Positions 1 through 9,121 are shown, numbered from the stretch's first letter. The stretch: 64,000 bases of DNA from Leisingera sp. ANG-Vp (GCF_000813725.1 NZ_JWLD01000044.1:24443-88442), one strand, 5' to 3'. Numbers and translations are program-made. Notes: generated from the letters alone by a model not told the origin.

Positions 1-1032
1 GGTGTTGTGCTCGTCGGTGGCTTCGATCTCGCCGTGGTCGTGGCCTTCCACTTCCGGGTTTTCCTCGTGCCACAGCTGGTGTGCGATCTGCTTGGCTTCG
101 GCTTCCACCAGCGACGGCGGCAGGTCGAAGGAAACCAGGGTGTCCAGCTTGTCCAGCAGCGCACGCTTCATCACCGCGCGGGCAGCACCGGCGTATTCTG
201 CCTCCAGGCGCTCGGTGATCTGGCCTTTCAGGCCGTCCAGGTCCTCAGCGCCGAATTTCTTCGCCAGCTCGTCGTCGATCTCGGCCGCTTTCGGGGCTTT
301 GACTTCTTTCACCTTGCAGGTGAAGACAGCGTCTTTGCCGGCCAGGTGCTCTGCACCGTATTCTTCCGGGAAGGTGACGTTCACGTCTTTTTCTTCACCG
401 GCTTTGGTGCCGACCAGCTGCTCTTCGAAACCGGGGATGAAGGAGTTGGAGCCCAGGGTCAGCGGGTAGTCGTCGCCTGCGCCGCCGTCAAAGGCTTCGC
501 CGTCAACCTTGCCCAGGAAGTCGATTACAACCTGATCGCCGTCTTCGGCCGCAGCGCCCTCTTCGCGGGCTTCGAATTCCTTGGCGGTTTCCGCCAGGTT
601 GTTCAGCGCCTCGGTGACGGCTTCGTCTTCAGCCTTCACAACCAGCTTTTCCAGCTCGACGCCGGAGAAGTCGACTTCGGGGATTTCCGGCAGCGCCTCA
701 TAGGACATCTCGACGTTGACGTCGTCGCCTTCTTTCCAGTCTTCGTTGGTCATCTTGACGTCGGGCTGCATCGCCGGACGGTCGCCGCTGTCCTCGAAGT
801 GCTTGTTCATGGCGCCATCGACGGCTTCCTGCATCGCTTCGCCCATCAGGCGCTGGCCGAACTGCTTTTTCAGCAGTGCCATCGGCACTTTGCCCTTGCG
901 GAAACCTTTCATTTCGATTTCCGGCTGCGCTTCGGCGAGCTTCTCGTTGACCTTCTCGGCCAGCTCGTCAGCGGTGACAGTGATGGCGTAGCCGCGTTTC
1001 AGACCTTCGTTCAGCGTCTCGGTGACCTGCAT
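1..1032 (-). CDS. tig: Trigger factor, ribosome-associated chaperone (3' end cut by window edge)
   Basis: Binds nascent chains at the ribosome exit and assists folding as chaperone and peptidyl-prolyl isomerase in the cytosol. About 344 codons are visible of an expected roughly 440; the gene runs off the left edge. The N-terminus ([19 protein letters not shown]) holds the ribosome-binding domain with the loop GFRKGKVP near residues 44-51. An FKBP-like domain follows around residues 160-240 ([18 protein letters not shown], then [15 protein letters not shown]). In-frame ATGs also lie at 1035 and 1044; 1032 is chosen because it gives the usual MQVTE start, so a 1-4 residue extension is possible. 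It is convergent with nothing visible here and lies downstream of the porin. Confidence 0.95.
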   Translation of the reverse strand, partial: MQVTETLNEGLKRGYAITVTADELAEKVNEKLAEAQPEIEMKGFRKGKVPMALLKKQFGQRLMGEAMQEAVDGAMNKHFEDSGDRPAMQPDVKMTNEDWKEGDDVNVEMSYEALPEIPEVDFSGVELEKLVVKAEDEAVTEALNNLAETAKEFEAREEGAAAEDGDQVVIDFLGKVDGEAFDGGAGDDYPLTLGSNSFIPGFEEQLVGTKAGEEKDVNVTFPEEYGAEHLAGKDAVFTCKVKEVKAPKAAEIDDELAKKFGAEDLDGLKGQITERLEAEYAGAARAVMKRALLDKLDTLVSFDLPPSLVEAEAKQIAHQLWHEENPEVEGHDHGEIEATDEHNT

Positions 1033-1198
1033 CATATTCCCCATAAGAGATTCGGAGCGCATGCACGCAGGCGCCCCCAGACAATTTGCGGTCTTCTATG
1101 TGGACAAAGGCGGCGGCGCAAGAGGCATTGCCTGCTTCGCAGCGGAATCGGCAGGTTTCCAATGTCTTTTCTTCAGGGTTTCCGCCCTTGAAAACGAA

Positions 1199-1226
1199 GA
1201 AACACGCCCCGCGGGGGACGTGTTTC
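1199..1226 (-). terminator. Probable intrinsic terminator of the porin gene
   Basis: An inverted repeat GAAACACG...CGTGTTTC encloses a GC-rich core. On the minus strand it is followed by a T-rich tract, and it lies about 30 bases past the porin stop codon. Confidence 0.6.
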
Positions 1227-1254
1227 CGTTCTGAAAACCAAGGGAGTTGAAAGC

Positions 1255-2373
1255 TCAGAACTTCCAGCGCGCGCCGGCCAGGATGACATTGGCGTCCTGG
1301 TACGTCGTGGCACTGGTATCCGCATAGGAGTAGTCGCGGTAAGCCAGGTAGGTCTCGACATTCAGGCTGTCGATCTTTTGCACCGCGGCCACCCCCCACG
1401 ACTCCGCGCTGTCGCCTGCCGTCACCATGTCGGAGCCGTCGTAGTAGTCGACCGAGAACGCGGTGGAGCCGGCAGCAATCAGGTCTGCCTTGTAGCCGAG
1501 CTTGGCATAAGCATAGGTGCCGGCAATGTCGCGCTCGCCCGCCGCCACATTAAGCGAGAGACCGGTGGCCTTGTGCAGCACCGCAAAGGAGCCGGAGATG
1601 TCGCGGCGGTCAGCCTCGCCGGTCTCTTCGGTCCAGGAGGCGCCGATACCGGTGTCGATCGCAAACCCTGCAGCATCATCGTTGGCCCAGCGGACTGCCA
1701 CGTCATAGCTTTCACGGTCATTCGCGTCCCGAAGGATGTCGGTGCCGTAAGAGGTCGAAAAGGTGAACCCGGCGAAGTCCGGCGAATCGTAGCGGATCCG
1801 GCCCAGGCGGCTGCCGTCCAGATCGGTGAAAGCATCGCCGATATCCACGCTGCTCAGTGCGCCGCCGCTGGTTCGGAAAGCATAACCGCCTGCGGAATCA
1901 GCCACCGAGTTGGACGCGCCCAGACCGGTGCCAGAGAAATCCGCACCGGTGATCCCGTCCGTCGCCATCGAGCCCTGACCAGCCGAGAAACGGCCATAGC
2001 GCGCGGTGTCGAACTGGAAATCCACATGCCGGATGTTGGTCCGGTCCCAGCTCACATTGTCGCCGGTGGTCAGCTGGCTGACGCCGTCCGAACTGCGGAA
2101 GCCAAAAGCGGTCTCAAAATTGAACCGCAGGGTGTTTTCGCCATAGCTCTGCTCCAGCCAGAAGCCGATCCGCGAGTTGGAGGCTTCGTTGTCCACCAGC
2201 CGGTTAAAGTCTTCCTGACCGTCATCAAAGGACTGGAAGGACGGGTTAAATTGTCCGTACCAGCGGAAGCTGCCGCCGTTGTCGGTGGTATAGGTGGGGC
2301 CTGCCACGGCCGGGGCAGCCAGAACGGCTGCCAGCGAAGCTGCCCCCGCGCGGGCCGCAAATTTGGTGCTCAT
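1255..2373 (-). CDS. Outer-membrane porin, Rhodobacteraceae general porin type
   Basis: Forms a trimeric beta-barrel diffusion channel in the outer membrane. The product is 372 residues. It starts with a clear signal peptide (MSTKFAARAGAASLAAVLAAPAVAG), then many short amphipathic strands rich in Gly, Asp and aromatic residues, and ends WKF, giving the C-terminal aromatic residue used by BamA. Start 2373 is chosen because AGGAGA lies about 10 bases upstream and the signal peptide begins there; longer in-frame extensions lack such support. Upstream are 700 bases without a convincing gene but with hairpins, and downstream is its own terminator, so it is probably monocistronic and highly expressed. 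Confidence 0.9.
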   Translation of the reverse strand: MSTKFAARAGAASLAAVLAAPAVAGPTYTTDNGGSFRWYGQFNPSFQSFDDGQEDFNRLVDNEASNSRIGFWLEQSYGENTLRFNFETAFGFRSSDGVSQLTTGDNVSWDRTNIRHVDFQFDTARYGRFSAGQGSMATDGITGADFSGTGLGASNSVADSAGGYAFRTSGGALSSVDIGDAFTDLDGSRLGRIRYDSPDFAGFTFSTSYGTDILRDANDRESYDVAVRWANDDAAGFAIDTGIGASWTEETGEADRRDISGSFAVLHKATGLSLNVAAGERDIAGTYAYAKLGYKADLIAAGSTAFSVDYYDGSDMVTAGDSAESWGVAAVQKIDSLNVETYLAYRDYSYADTSATTYQDANVILAGARWKF

Positions 2374-3074
2374 TTTACTTGAGTCTCCTGTTCCGTCGGC
2401 AGCGAGCCTCTCCATCCCTGAGACCGCTGCCTGCCACAGGGCTAACACGGGATTTTTTGAGCCTTCAGGGTTGAAATCGCCGGCAAATTCCACCGCGCCC
2501 GGATGAGCGAATTTTCGCTCATCTAGCCTTTCCAGGAGCAAAAAACCGCTCCTGTGCAATCAGTTACGTAACCTGCATCACTTTCAGCAAAGCCTCCTTC
2601 GCAGGCGTGCCATGCAATTTCTGCAACCCTTCAGAAACGCTCATGACACCGTGCTATTTTGCACAGTCCCTTGAATATGCAAGCCGTCCAAAGCGACCGG
2701 TTCCCGGGCCGTTCGGCTATTGCCGGTGCCGACCTGCAAGCAGTTCAGCATTTGGCCTGAAGCGGCATCTTCGGGCAGGAAACTGCAGTTGTCCGTCTTG
2801 CACCGGATCCCCGTCTTCTGATCTCTTTGGGAAGACGGTAGCCCGCAGCTGGTTTCTGCCGGCCAGCCCCTCCGGCCCCGCTCAAATAACACCAGCTTTT
2901 GCGTCCGTGCCCTGTTCACTGCCTTCGCGGGCAGTTCTTCCAGCTTGGTGCCTTCATTGCAGCCCGAATGCTCCCCGGCCCCGCAAGTATCTTAAGCATG
3001 CAGGCAACTTTCAGTTGCCGCACCACCCGAGCCCCCCATAAGCTTTTCCGGAATTGACTTTGGGAGGTTTGAGC
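2374..3074. other. Long porin upstream region with two hairpins and a palindrome
   Basis: No ORF here looks like a real gene. Three symmetric sites are visible upstream of the porin: GATGAGCGAA/TTCGCTCATC at 2502-2523 (10-bp arms, 2-base loop), CAGGAGC/GCTCCTG at 2533-2554, and the perfect palindrome GTTACGTAAC at 2563-2572. They may be operators or 5' UTR structures for the porin; the sequence alone does not decide which. Confidence 0.4.
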
Positions 3075-3320
3075 ATGAGCGATAAAATCGTGTATTTCGA
3101 CGGATGCACCACGTTTGGAAAAGCGGGGGGAAACATCCAGGTCGAACTTCAAGCCAACCTGCTAGACCCTAAGCCGAACGGCAGCGTGGAGGTGCGCAGC
3201 GAAGTAACTGCGCGCCTCAGATGCAGCAGGGCCGCGGCCCTGCAGCTGATCGAAGCACTGAGACGCGCAGTCGATCTTGCGGGCAGCGACTCCGATGAGG
3301 CAAAACCGGTCAAGAACTGA
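3075..3320 (+). CDS. Small hypothetical protein, 81 residues
   Basis: I do not recognise a family. The start ATG at 3075 has GGGAGG about 8 bases upstream, which favours it over an in-frame start at 3054. The protein (MSDKIVYFDGCTTFGKAGGN at the start) has a predicted beta-rich first half and a helix in the second half (AAALQLIEALRRAVDLAG), with no signal peptide or membrane segment. It stands alone between the porin upstream region and the IS remnant. Good codon usage and the ribosome-binding site argue that it is translated; function is unknown. Confidence 0.6.
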   Translation: MSDKIVYFDGCTTFGKAGGNIQVELQANLLDPKPNGSVEVRSEVTARLRCSRAAALQLIEALRRAVDLAGSDSDEAKPVKN

Positions 3321-3535
3321 CAACATCCGTTCCCTTCCCGCCGGCGCAATGCCGCGTCCCGGCATGCACAGCCTGGCTGGCCGCGGCTTAAAGCGCAGCC
3401 CTGGCTTCAACGAACATGCTTTCTTAGCACGCCTACACGGGCGTTTTCTTCGCTTCCTGTCTACCGGAAACTGCCATTTGCAGAAAGCGATACCCTAAAA
3501 TGCAGATGGGCAAGACTTGGGAGTAGGGTCAGGAC

Positions 3536-3966
3536 TCATAGCCAATAAATGTCGAGTGCTGCGAGGGCTATGGCAGAGAGGAAGACCTTTGGGCCGCGGT
3601 CGTAGCGGATTGCGACACGCCGCCAGTCTTTAAGTCTGCCGAACATGATCTCAATGCGATTACGCCGTTTGTATCTACGCTTGTCGCATCGAATAGCGGC
3701 CTTGCGTTGTTTTCGACCAGGGATGCACGGGCGTATCCGTTTGTCTCTCAACGCGTCTCTGAACCAATCGGCGTCCTACCCGCGATCACCGAGCAACCAG
3801 TCGACGTGTGGAAAGCTGTTCAGCAAAGCCCGGGCACCGATGTAGTCGCTGACCTGTCCGGCGGTGACGAACAAGTTCAGCGGGCTCCCCTTGCTGTCGC
3901 AGATGGCATGCAGTTTGGTGTTCATGCCGCCCTTCGTTCGACCAATCGGGCGTCCACGCCCCCCCT
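3536..3966 (-). pseudogene. IS5-family (IS427-like) transposase, truncated and interrupted
   Basis: The reading frame encodes the C-terminal half of a DDE transposase: GRPIGRTKGGMNTKLHAICD, then LLGDRG, a TAG at 3776-3778, then DADWFRDAL and RNRIEIMFGRLKDWRR ending DIYWL. The TAG replaces the Tyr codon normally found in the DRGYDADWF motif, so the frame is broken by one base. At about 3957-3970 a run reading AAAAGGGGGGG on the minus strand resembles the slippery site where this group shifts from OrfA to OrfB. No OrfA is recognisable upstream (3970-4250). GGGTCAGGACTCATA at 3526-3540 may be the surviving terminal repeat; I found no partner. The element looks inactive. Confidence 0.8.
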
Positions 3967-4373
3967 TTTACCTCCAGTGGGTCAAACTTCACTTTCTCCG
4001 ACCGCCCAAACATTTGCGCCTGCGCCTGAATCACTGGATGCATGTCGCAGGCTTCCTGAAACATGCCTGTGAAGCTCACAAATCGCCCCAGGAGCGGCCC
4101 GGCCAGCACCACCAACGCTGCACTTGGCCTAAACTGGCACATGGCGTCGCGATCCTGCCTATCGGTGGCCCGCTCCAACGTGCACGTAAGTGGAATAAGG
4201 CAGCCACTACTCAGTGCCAAAAGATCACCCAGAACCGCTTTACCCCCCGCACGTAACGGGCAGAGCTCGCCTCACTCTGTGATTGCGTAACCGATGCCCG
4301 CTTTCTACTGTGCGGTTAGTTTTTAGTTCATCCAGTTTCTTGTTCAAATTTCAAATGACCTGCGGGGAATGGA

Positions 4374-7097
4374 ATGCCTACCTATAGTATTGTTGATGAA
4401 ACAGATGCAGCAACGGACATCGTGACAATCGACTCCTCACTCTTTGGAGTTAACCTAGTTACTCACTACGACACTGAGTTCGTTGATCCAAATGACTCCC
4501 ACAAATCAGATGTAGAAGAGCTCGGCGCTACCACGCTGCGCTTCCCTGGTGGCGCTGTCTTTGAGTCCCACTTTGACATGACAAACCCCAACTCAGCCGT
4601 GTCGAAGATTGACCCAAATCTGGTGCTGACTCCTTTGGATGATTTCTTTGTTTCTGCAGGAGAAATTAATGCTGACGTGTCGCTGGGGATACCAACTCAG
4701 GTGGGGTTCGCAACAGACGCTCTTTCCGCTTTGCAAAACGGCACCTACGGCTCTCGAAGCCAGCTGGACGCGGACTACATTGACGACGTCATCGCTTATA
4801 TCGAAACGGCACTTCAATACGCGGATGCAAACGGTGTGACCATCACGACCTTTGAACTTGGAAATGAGTTCTGGGGCAGTGGCCAAATGACGGCTGCAGA
4901 GTACGGACGCTTGGTAGGACAGCTTTCCGTGAAGATCCAGGAAAAGCTCGACGCTGAGGGAATAGATGCTGAAATCATTGTTCAGACAACAGCGTCGGCC
5001 GCTGTCTTCTCTCCAAATGAAGATGCCGAAATTTTCGTAGACAACAGCGGTTCGGCCCCTCTCTTTTACAAGCAGAGCCATATCGATGACCAATTCGGCG
5101 GTGTGGTTCCCCCGGGATTTCTGACTTACTCCATTGACGGGCAGGGACGCGATTGGGAGCAAGCTGAAGATATTGCAGCCGGTATTAACGCGGTATCCGG
5201 GGCTGCTGACGCCATCGACGGGGTCGTTCTTCACTACTACGCCGACAAGGGATTGGCTGGAGTCGATACAGAAAAATCGAATATTTTTAGAAGAGTGAAC
5301 GGTTTCGAGGATCTCTTAGATAGATCCGCAGGGTTGCCGGAGCTGACACAACACCTGACTGAGTGGAACCCGCAGAAGGGTCGGCCGGACACAAAAGGTC
5401 TCAAACACGCGTCCATGCTGGTCGAAATGGTCTACGAGATGTCGACACATGGCATCGACACCGCTCAAATCTGGCCTTTGACTTTCAACAACGCGCAGGA
5501 CAGAGCGCTTCTTGATCACAACGGCGACGGGCTCTCGATCTCAGGCGAAGTCTTCAAAATGATGAGCGAAAGCCTTGTCGGATTGCAGGCCAAGTTCGAT
5601 TTTGAGCAAGCTGGCGAGATTGATGTACACGGTTATGGAGATGCTTCAAACACTCAAAGGTTCGTAGCATTCGTTTCCGAACGCAGCGGTTCTTTTTCAG
5701 ACAACGTGGCCCTCGACTTCGGTAGCTATGTACAGAATGGGCAGTATTTTGTCGTCCTTACAGAGGTTTGGGACGGTGGTGCCGGTGGCGAAAACTCAAA
5801 CGCCGAACCTGTAGTCTCGTACTCCGACGGCGTGGTTTCCTCAGGCGACTTGGTCACCTTTGATTTGAACGCTTGGGCAAACACCAGGATCGAAATCACG
5901 TATATTACGGATGGTGCAGATACGATCATTGGCCGCGGAGGAAACGACAGCATTTCCGGTGAAGGCGGCCATGACAGACTCGAAGGCAATGCCGGAAACG
6001 ACACGCTGAGTGGTGGTGATGGCAAAGACACCCTGATTGGTGGCGACGGCAACGATAACCTGTCGGGAAACCTTGGATATGACAAGCTCTACGCCGGAAG
6101 CGGAGATGACACGCTGAGCGGCGGCAGCCACGGCGACAGCCTCTTTGGCGGCTCCGGCAACGACAGTTTGCGCGGCGAAGGCGGCAACGATAGCCTGTCC
6201 GGCAGCAACGGCGCTGACACGCTGCGCGGCCATTCCGGTGATGACACCCTGAACGGCGGCACCGGTACGGATAATCTCTACGGCAACTCCGGCAACGACG
6301 AACTCGACGGCGGCAGCGGTGCAGACCGGCTGGATGGCGGCACCGGTGATGACATCTACTGGGTCGACAACAGCGGCGACAATGTAGTCGAAGCCGCGGA
6401 TGGGGGCATCGATACTGTCAATAGTTCGGTCTCCTACGATCTGAGCACGCGGGAGCACGTTGAAAACCTGATGCTGACCGGCACTGGCGATCTGAATGGC
6501 ACGGGCAATACCGCCAATAACGTCATCACCGGCAACAGCGGCGCCAATGACTTGTCAGGCGACACCGGCAATGACACGCTGAATGCCGGCGAAGGCAATG
6601 ACACCCTGTCCGGCGGCGGCGGCGATGACCGCCTTGTCGGCAACGAAGGGAACGACCTGATAACTGCCGGCTCCGGCAACGACACAGTGGTTGCAGGGCT
6701 TGGCAATGACACGCTCCATGGCCACAACGGCGATGACGCGCTCTATGCCGGACACGGCCAGGACAGCCTGCGCGGCGGCGGCGGCAGCGACACGCTGTTC
6801 GGCGGCAACAACAACGACTACCTGCTGGGCGGCAATGCCAACGACGTGCTTACCGGCGGCAGTGGCGACGACACCTTCGAGTTCAGGAAGAATAACGACG
6901 TCGACCGGATCACCGATTTCGGCAATGGCAATGACACGCTGATCCTGACCGACTTTGGCTTTTCTTCGGAAGCTGACGCCCTCGGCAATGCCAGCCAGAG
7001 CGGCGCCCATGTGGTGTTTGATTTCGGCGGCGGTGATGTTTTGACTTTGGAGAATCTGCAGCTCTCAGATTTGACGGGTAACATCAGCGTTATTTGA
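4374..7097 (+). CDS. Secreted clan GH-A-like glycoside hydrolase with C-terminal RTX calcium-binding repeats
   Basis: The 907-residue product is a probable exported carbohydrate-active enzyme. Residues 1-510 look like a GH-A (beta/alpha)8 barrel: ELGNEFWG gives a candidate acid/base Glu165 and HLTEWNP a candidate nucleophile Glu330, with LHYYAD (286-291) between. Residues about 515-865 are RTX nonapeptides (GGxGNDxLx) that fold on calcium outside the cell. The C-terminus (DLTGNISVI) has the hydrophobic ending typical of type I secretion substrates, and there is no N-terminal signal peptide. The first half is visibly less GC-rich than neighbouring genes, suggesting transfer. No type I transporter lies in this window. 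Family number and substrate cannot be set from sequence alone. Confidence 0.8.
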   Translation: MPTYSIVDETDAATDIVTIDSSLFGVNLVTHYDTEFVDPNDSHKSDVEELGATTLRFPGGAVFESHFDMTNPNSAVSKIDPNLVLTPLDDFFVSAGEINADVSLGIPTQVGFATDALSALQNGTYGSRSQLDADYIDDVIAYIETALQYADANGVTITTFELGNEFWGSGQMTAAEYGRLVGQLSVKIQEKLDAEGIDAEIIVQTTASAAVFSPNEDAEIFVDNSGSAPLFYKQSHIDDQFGGVVPPGFLTYSIDGQGRDWEQAEDIAAGINAVSGAADAIDGVVLHYYADKGLAGVDTEKSNIFRRVNGFEDLLDRSAGLPELTQHLTEWNPQKGRPDTKGLKHASMLVEMVYEMSTHGIDTAQIWPLTFNNAQDRALLDHNGDGLSISGEVFKMMSESLVGLQAKFDFEQAGEIDVHGYGDASNTQRFVAFVSERSGSFSDNVALDFGSYVQNGQYFVVLTEVWDGGAGGENSNAEPVVSYSDGVVSSGDLVTFDLNAWANTRIEITYITDGADTIIGRGGNDSISGEGGHDRLEGNAGNDTLSGGDGKDTLIGGDGNDNLSGNLGYDKLYAGSGDDTLSGGSHGDSLFGGSGNDSLRGEGGNDSLSGSNGADTLRGHSGDDTLNGGTGTDNLYGNSGNDELDGGSGADRLDGGTGDDIYWVDNSGDNVVEAADGGIDTVNSSVSYDLSTREHVENLMLTGTGDLNGTGNTANNVITGNSGANDLSGDTGNDTLNAGEGNDTLSGGGGDDRLVGNEGNDLITAGSGNDTVVAGLGNDTLHGHNGDDALYAGHGQDSLRGGGGSDTLFGGNNNDYLLGGNANDVLTGGSGDDTFEFRKNNDVDRITDFGNGNDTLILTDFGFSSEADALGNASQSGAHVVFDFGGGDVLTLENLQLSDLTGNISVI

Positions 7098-7115
7098 CGA
7101 TTGTCATAGCTGAAA

Positions 7116-7147
7116 GAGGAGCCAGGGCAAAAGGATACTGGCTCCTC
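7116..7147 (+). terminator. Stem-loop after the glycosidase-RTX gene
   Basis: A perfect 10-bp inverted repeat, GAGGAGCCAG/CTGGCTCCTC, with a 12-base loop sits 19 bases past the stop codon. It lacks a long T tract, so termination may be weak. Confidence 0.55.
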
Positions 7148-7592
7148 AAAATACTCAATCACTTCATCCACGCCGGCCACGTTTCCGGCCACGTTTCATG
7201 CGGCCCCCTTCACATCCAGCGGATTGATCTGAACCCGCACAGACTGTCCAAACAATTCGGAACGAGCCTCGATCAGGCGCCGCCGGGGAATTGACCACAA
7301 GTAGCACAAGGGGCCGTGGAAACACCCTGCACCGCAGCGGCGTCAGCGGCCCTGGCTGTCCAGCCCTGCAGCTATCCGCCTCGTCTTCTGGTACTGCATG
7401 GCTATCTGCGCTCTTTCAGTCGGCGCCCAGCTGACCGGCCGCGCCGAGACGCTGCGCACCACGTGGCGCCAGACCCCCGGAACCTCCCCAATCGGGCGCC
7501 TCCCTGTCCTACGTCCTGGCGCCCTACTCGCCCCCGGCGGCTGCATTGCCGCAACTCTGTGCCGCCGGGGGTCTTTTCCAAAGGAGCGAGAC
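7148..7592. other. Intergenic remnant DNA with a short tandem repeat
   Basis: No believable gene is seen. CGGCCACGTTTC is repeated twice in tandem at 7174-7197. The rest is probably eroded DNA at the left side of the prophage remnant; the junction with host sequence is not visible. Confidence 0.4.
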
Positions 7593-8003
7593 ATGAACCA
7601 GTTTTGACCCGTGAAGCTGCACAACGCAGAGCAAGGTACGGACGAATGGCACCAGCTCCGCTGCGGCGTGCTGACGGCCAGTGTGGTCAAAGAGAACGTG
7701 ACGCCCGCGCTCAAGCTGGCGGCTAACGACAAAACCCGCGCCCTGGCCAACAAAATCGCCGTGCAGCGGATCACCGGCATTCCCGAGGAAGATCCGTTCA
7801 CCTCTGAGAAGATGCTGCGGGGCCATATCGACGAAGAGGTCGCCCGGGACCTCTATTCCACGAAGTAAGCCATCGTGATCGAGGTGGGTTTCATCACCAA
7901 TGACCGCTTTCCCCACTTTGGTTATTCCCCGGACGGCCTGGTCGGCGCTGACGGGCTGATCGAAGTCAAGAGCCGGGATCCGCACCTGCACATTGCCAGC
8001 ATC
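7593..8003 (+). pseudogene. YqaJ-type phage exonuclease (viral recombinase), broken by two stop codons
   Basis: YqaJ/lambda-Exo family nucleases act in phage recombination. The original start is probably the ATG at 7593, which has AAGGAG about 7 bases upstream. It reads MNQF, then TGA at 7605-7607, then continues in the same frame PVKLHNAEQGTDEWHQLRCG. A TAA at 7866-7868 stops it again, after which the frame resumes with IEVGFITNDRFPHFGYSPDG and LIEVKSR. The family's QGTDEW entry motif, the SPD aspartate and the E-x-K pair are all present, so the identity is good. The sequence stops resembling the family after PHLHIAS near 8003, where an integrase tail is joined in frame. Not functional as it stands. 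Confidence 0.75.
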
Positions 8004-8186
8004 AACGCCCCGGGAGCGCGGCGAAGGCATTCCGCCACGGTTGCGCTCGCCGAAGCCGACGCAAGCGATAGTGAGATCCAAGCAGTCACCGGCTATAAAA
8101 CGCTTGAGATGGTCAAGAAAAACCGAATCCGGGCGAACCAGCGGAACCTGTCAGAAGCGGCTCAGGCCCGCCGGACTAGAACATGA
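8004..8186 (+). pseudogene. Tyrosine recombinase (phage integrase) C-terminal remnant
   Basis: About 55 codons, in the same frame as the exonuclease remnant, match the end of a tyrosine integrase: LAEADASDSEIQAVTGYKT, then LEMVKKNRIRANQRNLSEAA. Two catalytic positions are lost: the usual GHKT reads GYKT, and the nucleophilic Tyr after MVKK reads Asn. The fragment ends 95 bases from the 3' end of tRNA-Leu, the usual place for an integrase next to its attachment site. I infer an internal deletion that removed the element between exonuclease and integrase. The exact junction is uncertain by some tens of bases. Confidence 0.7.
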
Positions 8187-8280
8187 ACAGAACGCGAAAC
8201 TGGGAAACCTTCTGGGAAACTGAAAATTTGGCGCCGTCCAGAGCGCTCCAAAATTTCTATATTTTCTTTTAAAAACAAAG

Positions 8281-8365
8281 TGGTGCGGGTGAAGGGACTT
8301 GAACCCCCACGCCTTGCGGCGCCAGAACCTAAATCTGGTGCGTCTACCAATTCCGCCACACCCGC
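8281..8365 (-). tRNA. tRNA-Leu, anticodon UAG
   Basis: The minus strand folds as an 85-base class II tRNA. The acceptor arms GCGGGTG/CACCCGC pair fully and are followed by A and an encoded CCA (8281-8283). The D-loop carries AATTGGTAGACGC, the anticodon arm is CCAGA-TTTAGGT-TCTGG with anticodon TAG at 8329-8331, the long variable arm is GCCGCAAGGC, and the T-loop is TTCAAGT. The long variable arm and anticodon both indicate leucine. Its 3' end faces the integrase remnant, consistent with use as an attachment site. Confidence 0.97.
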
Positions 8366-8584
8366 ACGTACCGCAAAGCACTTGGCCCTGCGTGCCGCGG
8401 TCAATAGCAAAGCTTTCCCAAGGATGCGAGAGGAAATCTCACGCCCCGCGGCTGTGCAAAACAGCAACAATCCGTCCGTATAATTGCAACAATAGGCGGA
8501 TTTCTGCCTGAAAGGACTAGGCCCGGAATCCGGTTGTGCCGTAGTTTCAGAAAAAAATCTGAGGCATACAGAGCGAGCAACATC

Positions 8585-9112
8585 ATGAAACCGTTTGGCA
8601 ATGCGGCCTTGCGCGCGCAGCTGGCTGCGCGCGGCCAGGCCCGTCCGCAACGGCTGTTTCAAGGCAGCCAGAATATCAGCCTTTTGCGCGGCACTATTGT
8701 GCTTGGGCGCGAGGGAGAGCGTGCTGCCGAGGAGATCAAGGCAGGAGACAGCCTCATCACCCGAACCCAGGGCATGGCTCAGGTGGAGAGTGTCAGGACC
8801 CGCCGGGCCATGCTGCAGGCCGTTTGCATCTCGGCCGGCTCGCTGGGCGACACCCGGAGCGACGGCGATCTGACCGTGCCGTGGGACCAGCGGATTCTGG
8901 TGCGCGACTGGCGCGCCAAGGCAATGTTCGGCCAGCCGCAGGCCGTGGTTCCCGCTTATGAGCTGGTGGACGGCGAATTCATCCGCGACCTGGGCCTGCA
9001 GATGATGGAGCTGACCATCCTGGAGTTCTCCCGCCCGCATGTGATCTATGCAGGCGGCATGGAACTGGCCGCAGCGGCGCAAGCCCCCGAAGACCTGCGC
9101 CCGGCGGCCTGA
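8585..9112 (+). CDS. Hint (Hedgehog/intein) domain protein
   Basis: The 175-residue product has the Hint fold pattern common in Rhodobacteraceae: SLLRGTIVLGREGERAAEEI, then GDSLITRTQGMAQV (about residues 32-68), and later VPWDQRILVRDW and a YELVDGEFI strand. In self-processing Hint proteins a Cys precedes the first strand (C-F-x-x-G-T); here that position reads S-L-L-R-G-T with no Cys, so autocatalytic cleavage is doubtful. No signal peptide or RTX repeats are seen. Start 8585 is chosen since the upstream extension is unlike the family. It is convergent with nnrD, 9 bases away. The role is unknown. Confidence 0.75.
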   Translation: MKPFGNAALRAQLAARGQARPQRLFQGSQNISLLRGTIVLGREGERAAEEIKAGDSLITRTQGMAQVESVRTRRAMLQAVCISAGSLGDTRSDGDLTVPWDQRILVRDWRAKAMFGQPQAVVPAYELVDGEFIRDLGLQMMELTILEFSRPHVIYAGGMELAAAAQAPEDLRPAA

Positions 9113-9121
9113 GCCGGAGCT

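Noticed and set aside
7..1191. Long plus-strand frame over trigger factor
   Set aside because: The minus-strand frame encodes a clear trigger factor; the plus-strand frame is its shadow.
2607..3041. 144-codon ORF upstream of the porin
   Set aside because: Pro/Ser/Cys-rich with no ribosome-binding site, no domain and poor codon use.
3786..4220. 144-codon minus-strand ORF over the IS remnant
   Set aside because: Its second half is the transposase region in a wrong frame; the first half has no recognisable match, so it is not called as a gene.
5900..6900. Possible CRISPR or DNA repeat array
   Set aside because: The periodicity is 27 bases and in frame; it is the nonapeptide coding repeat of the RTX domain.
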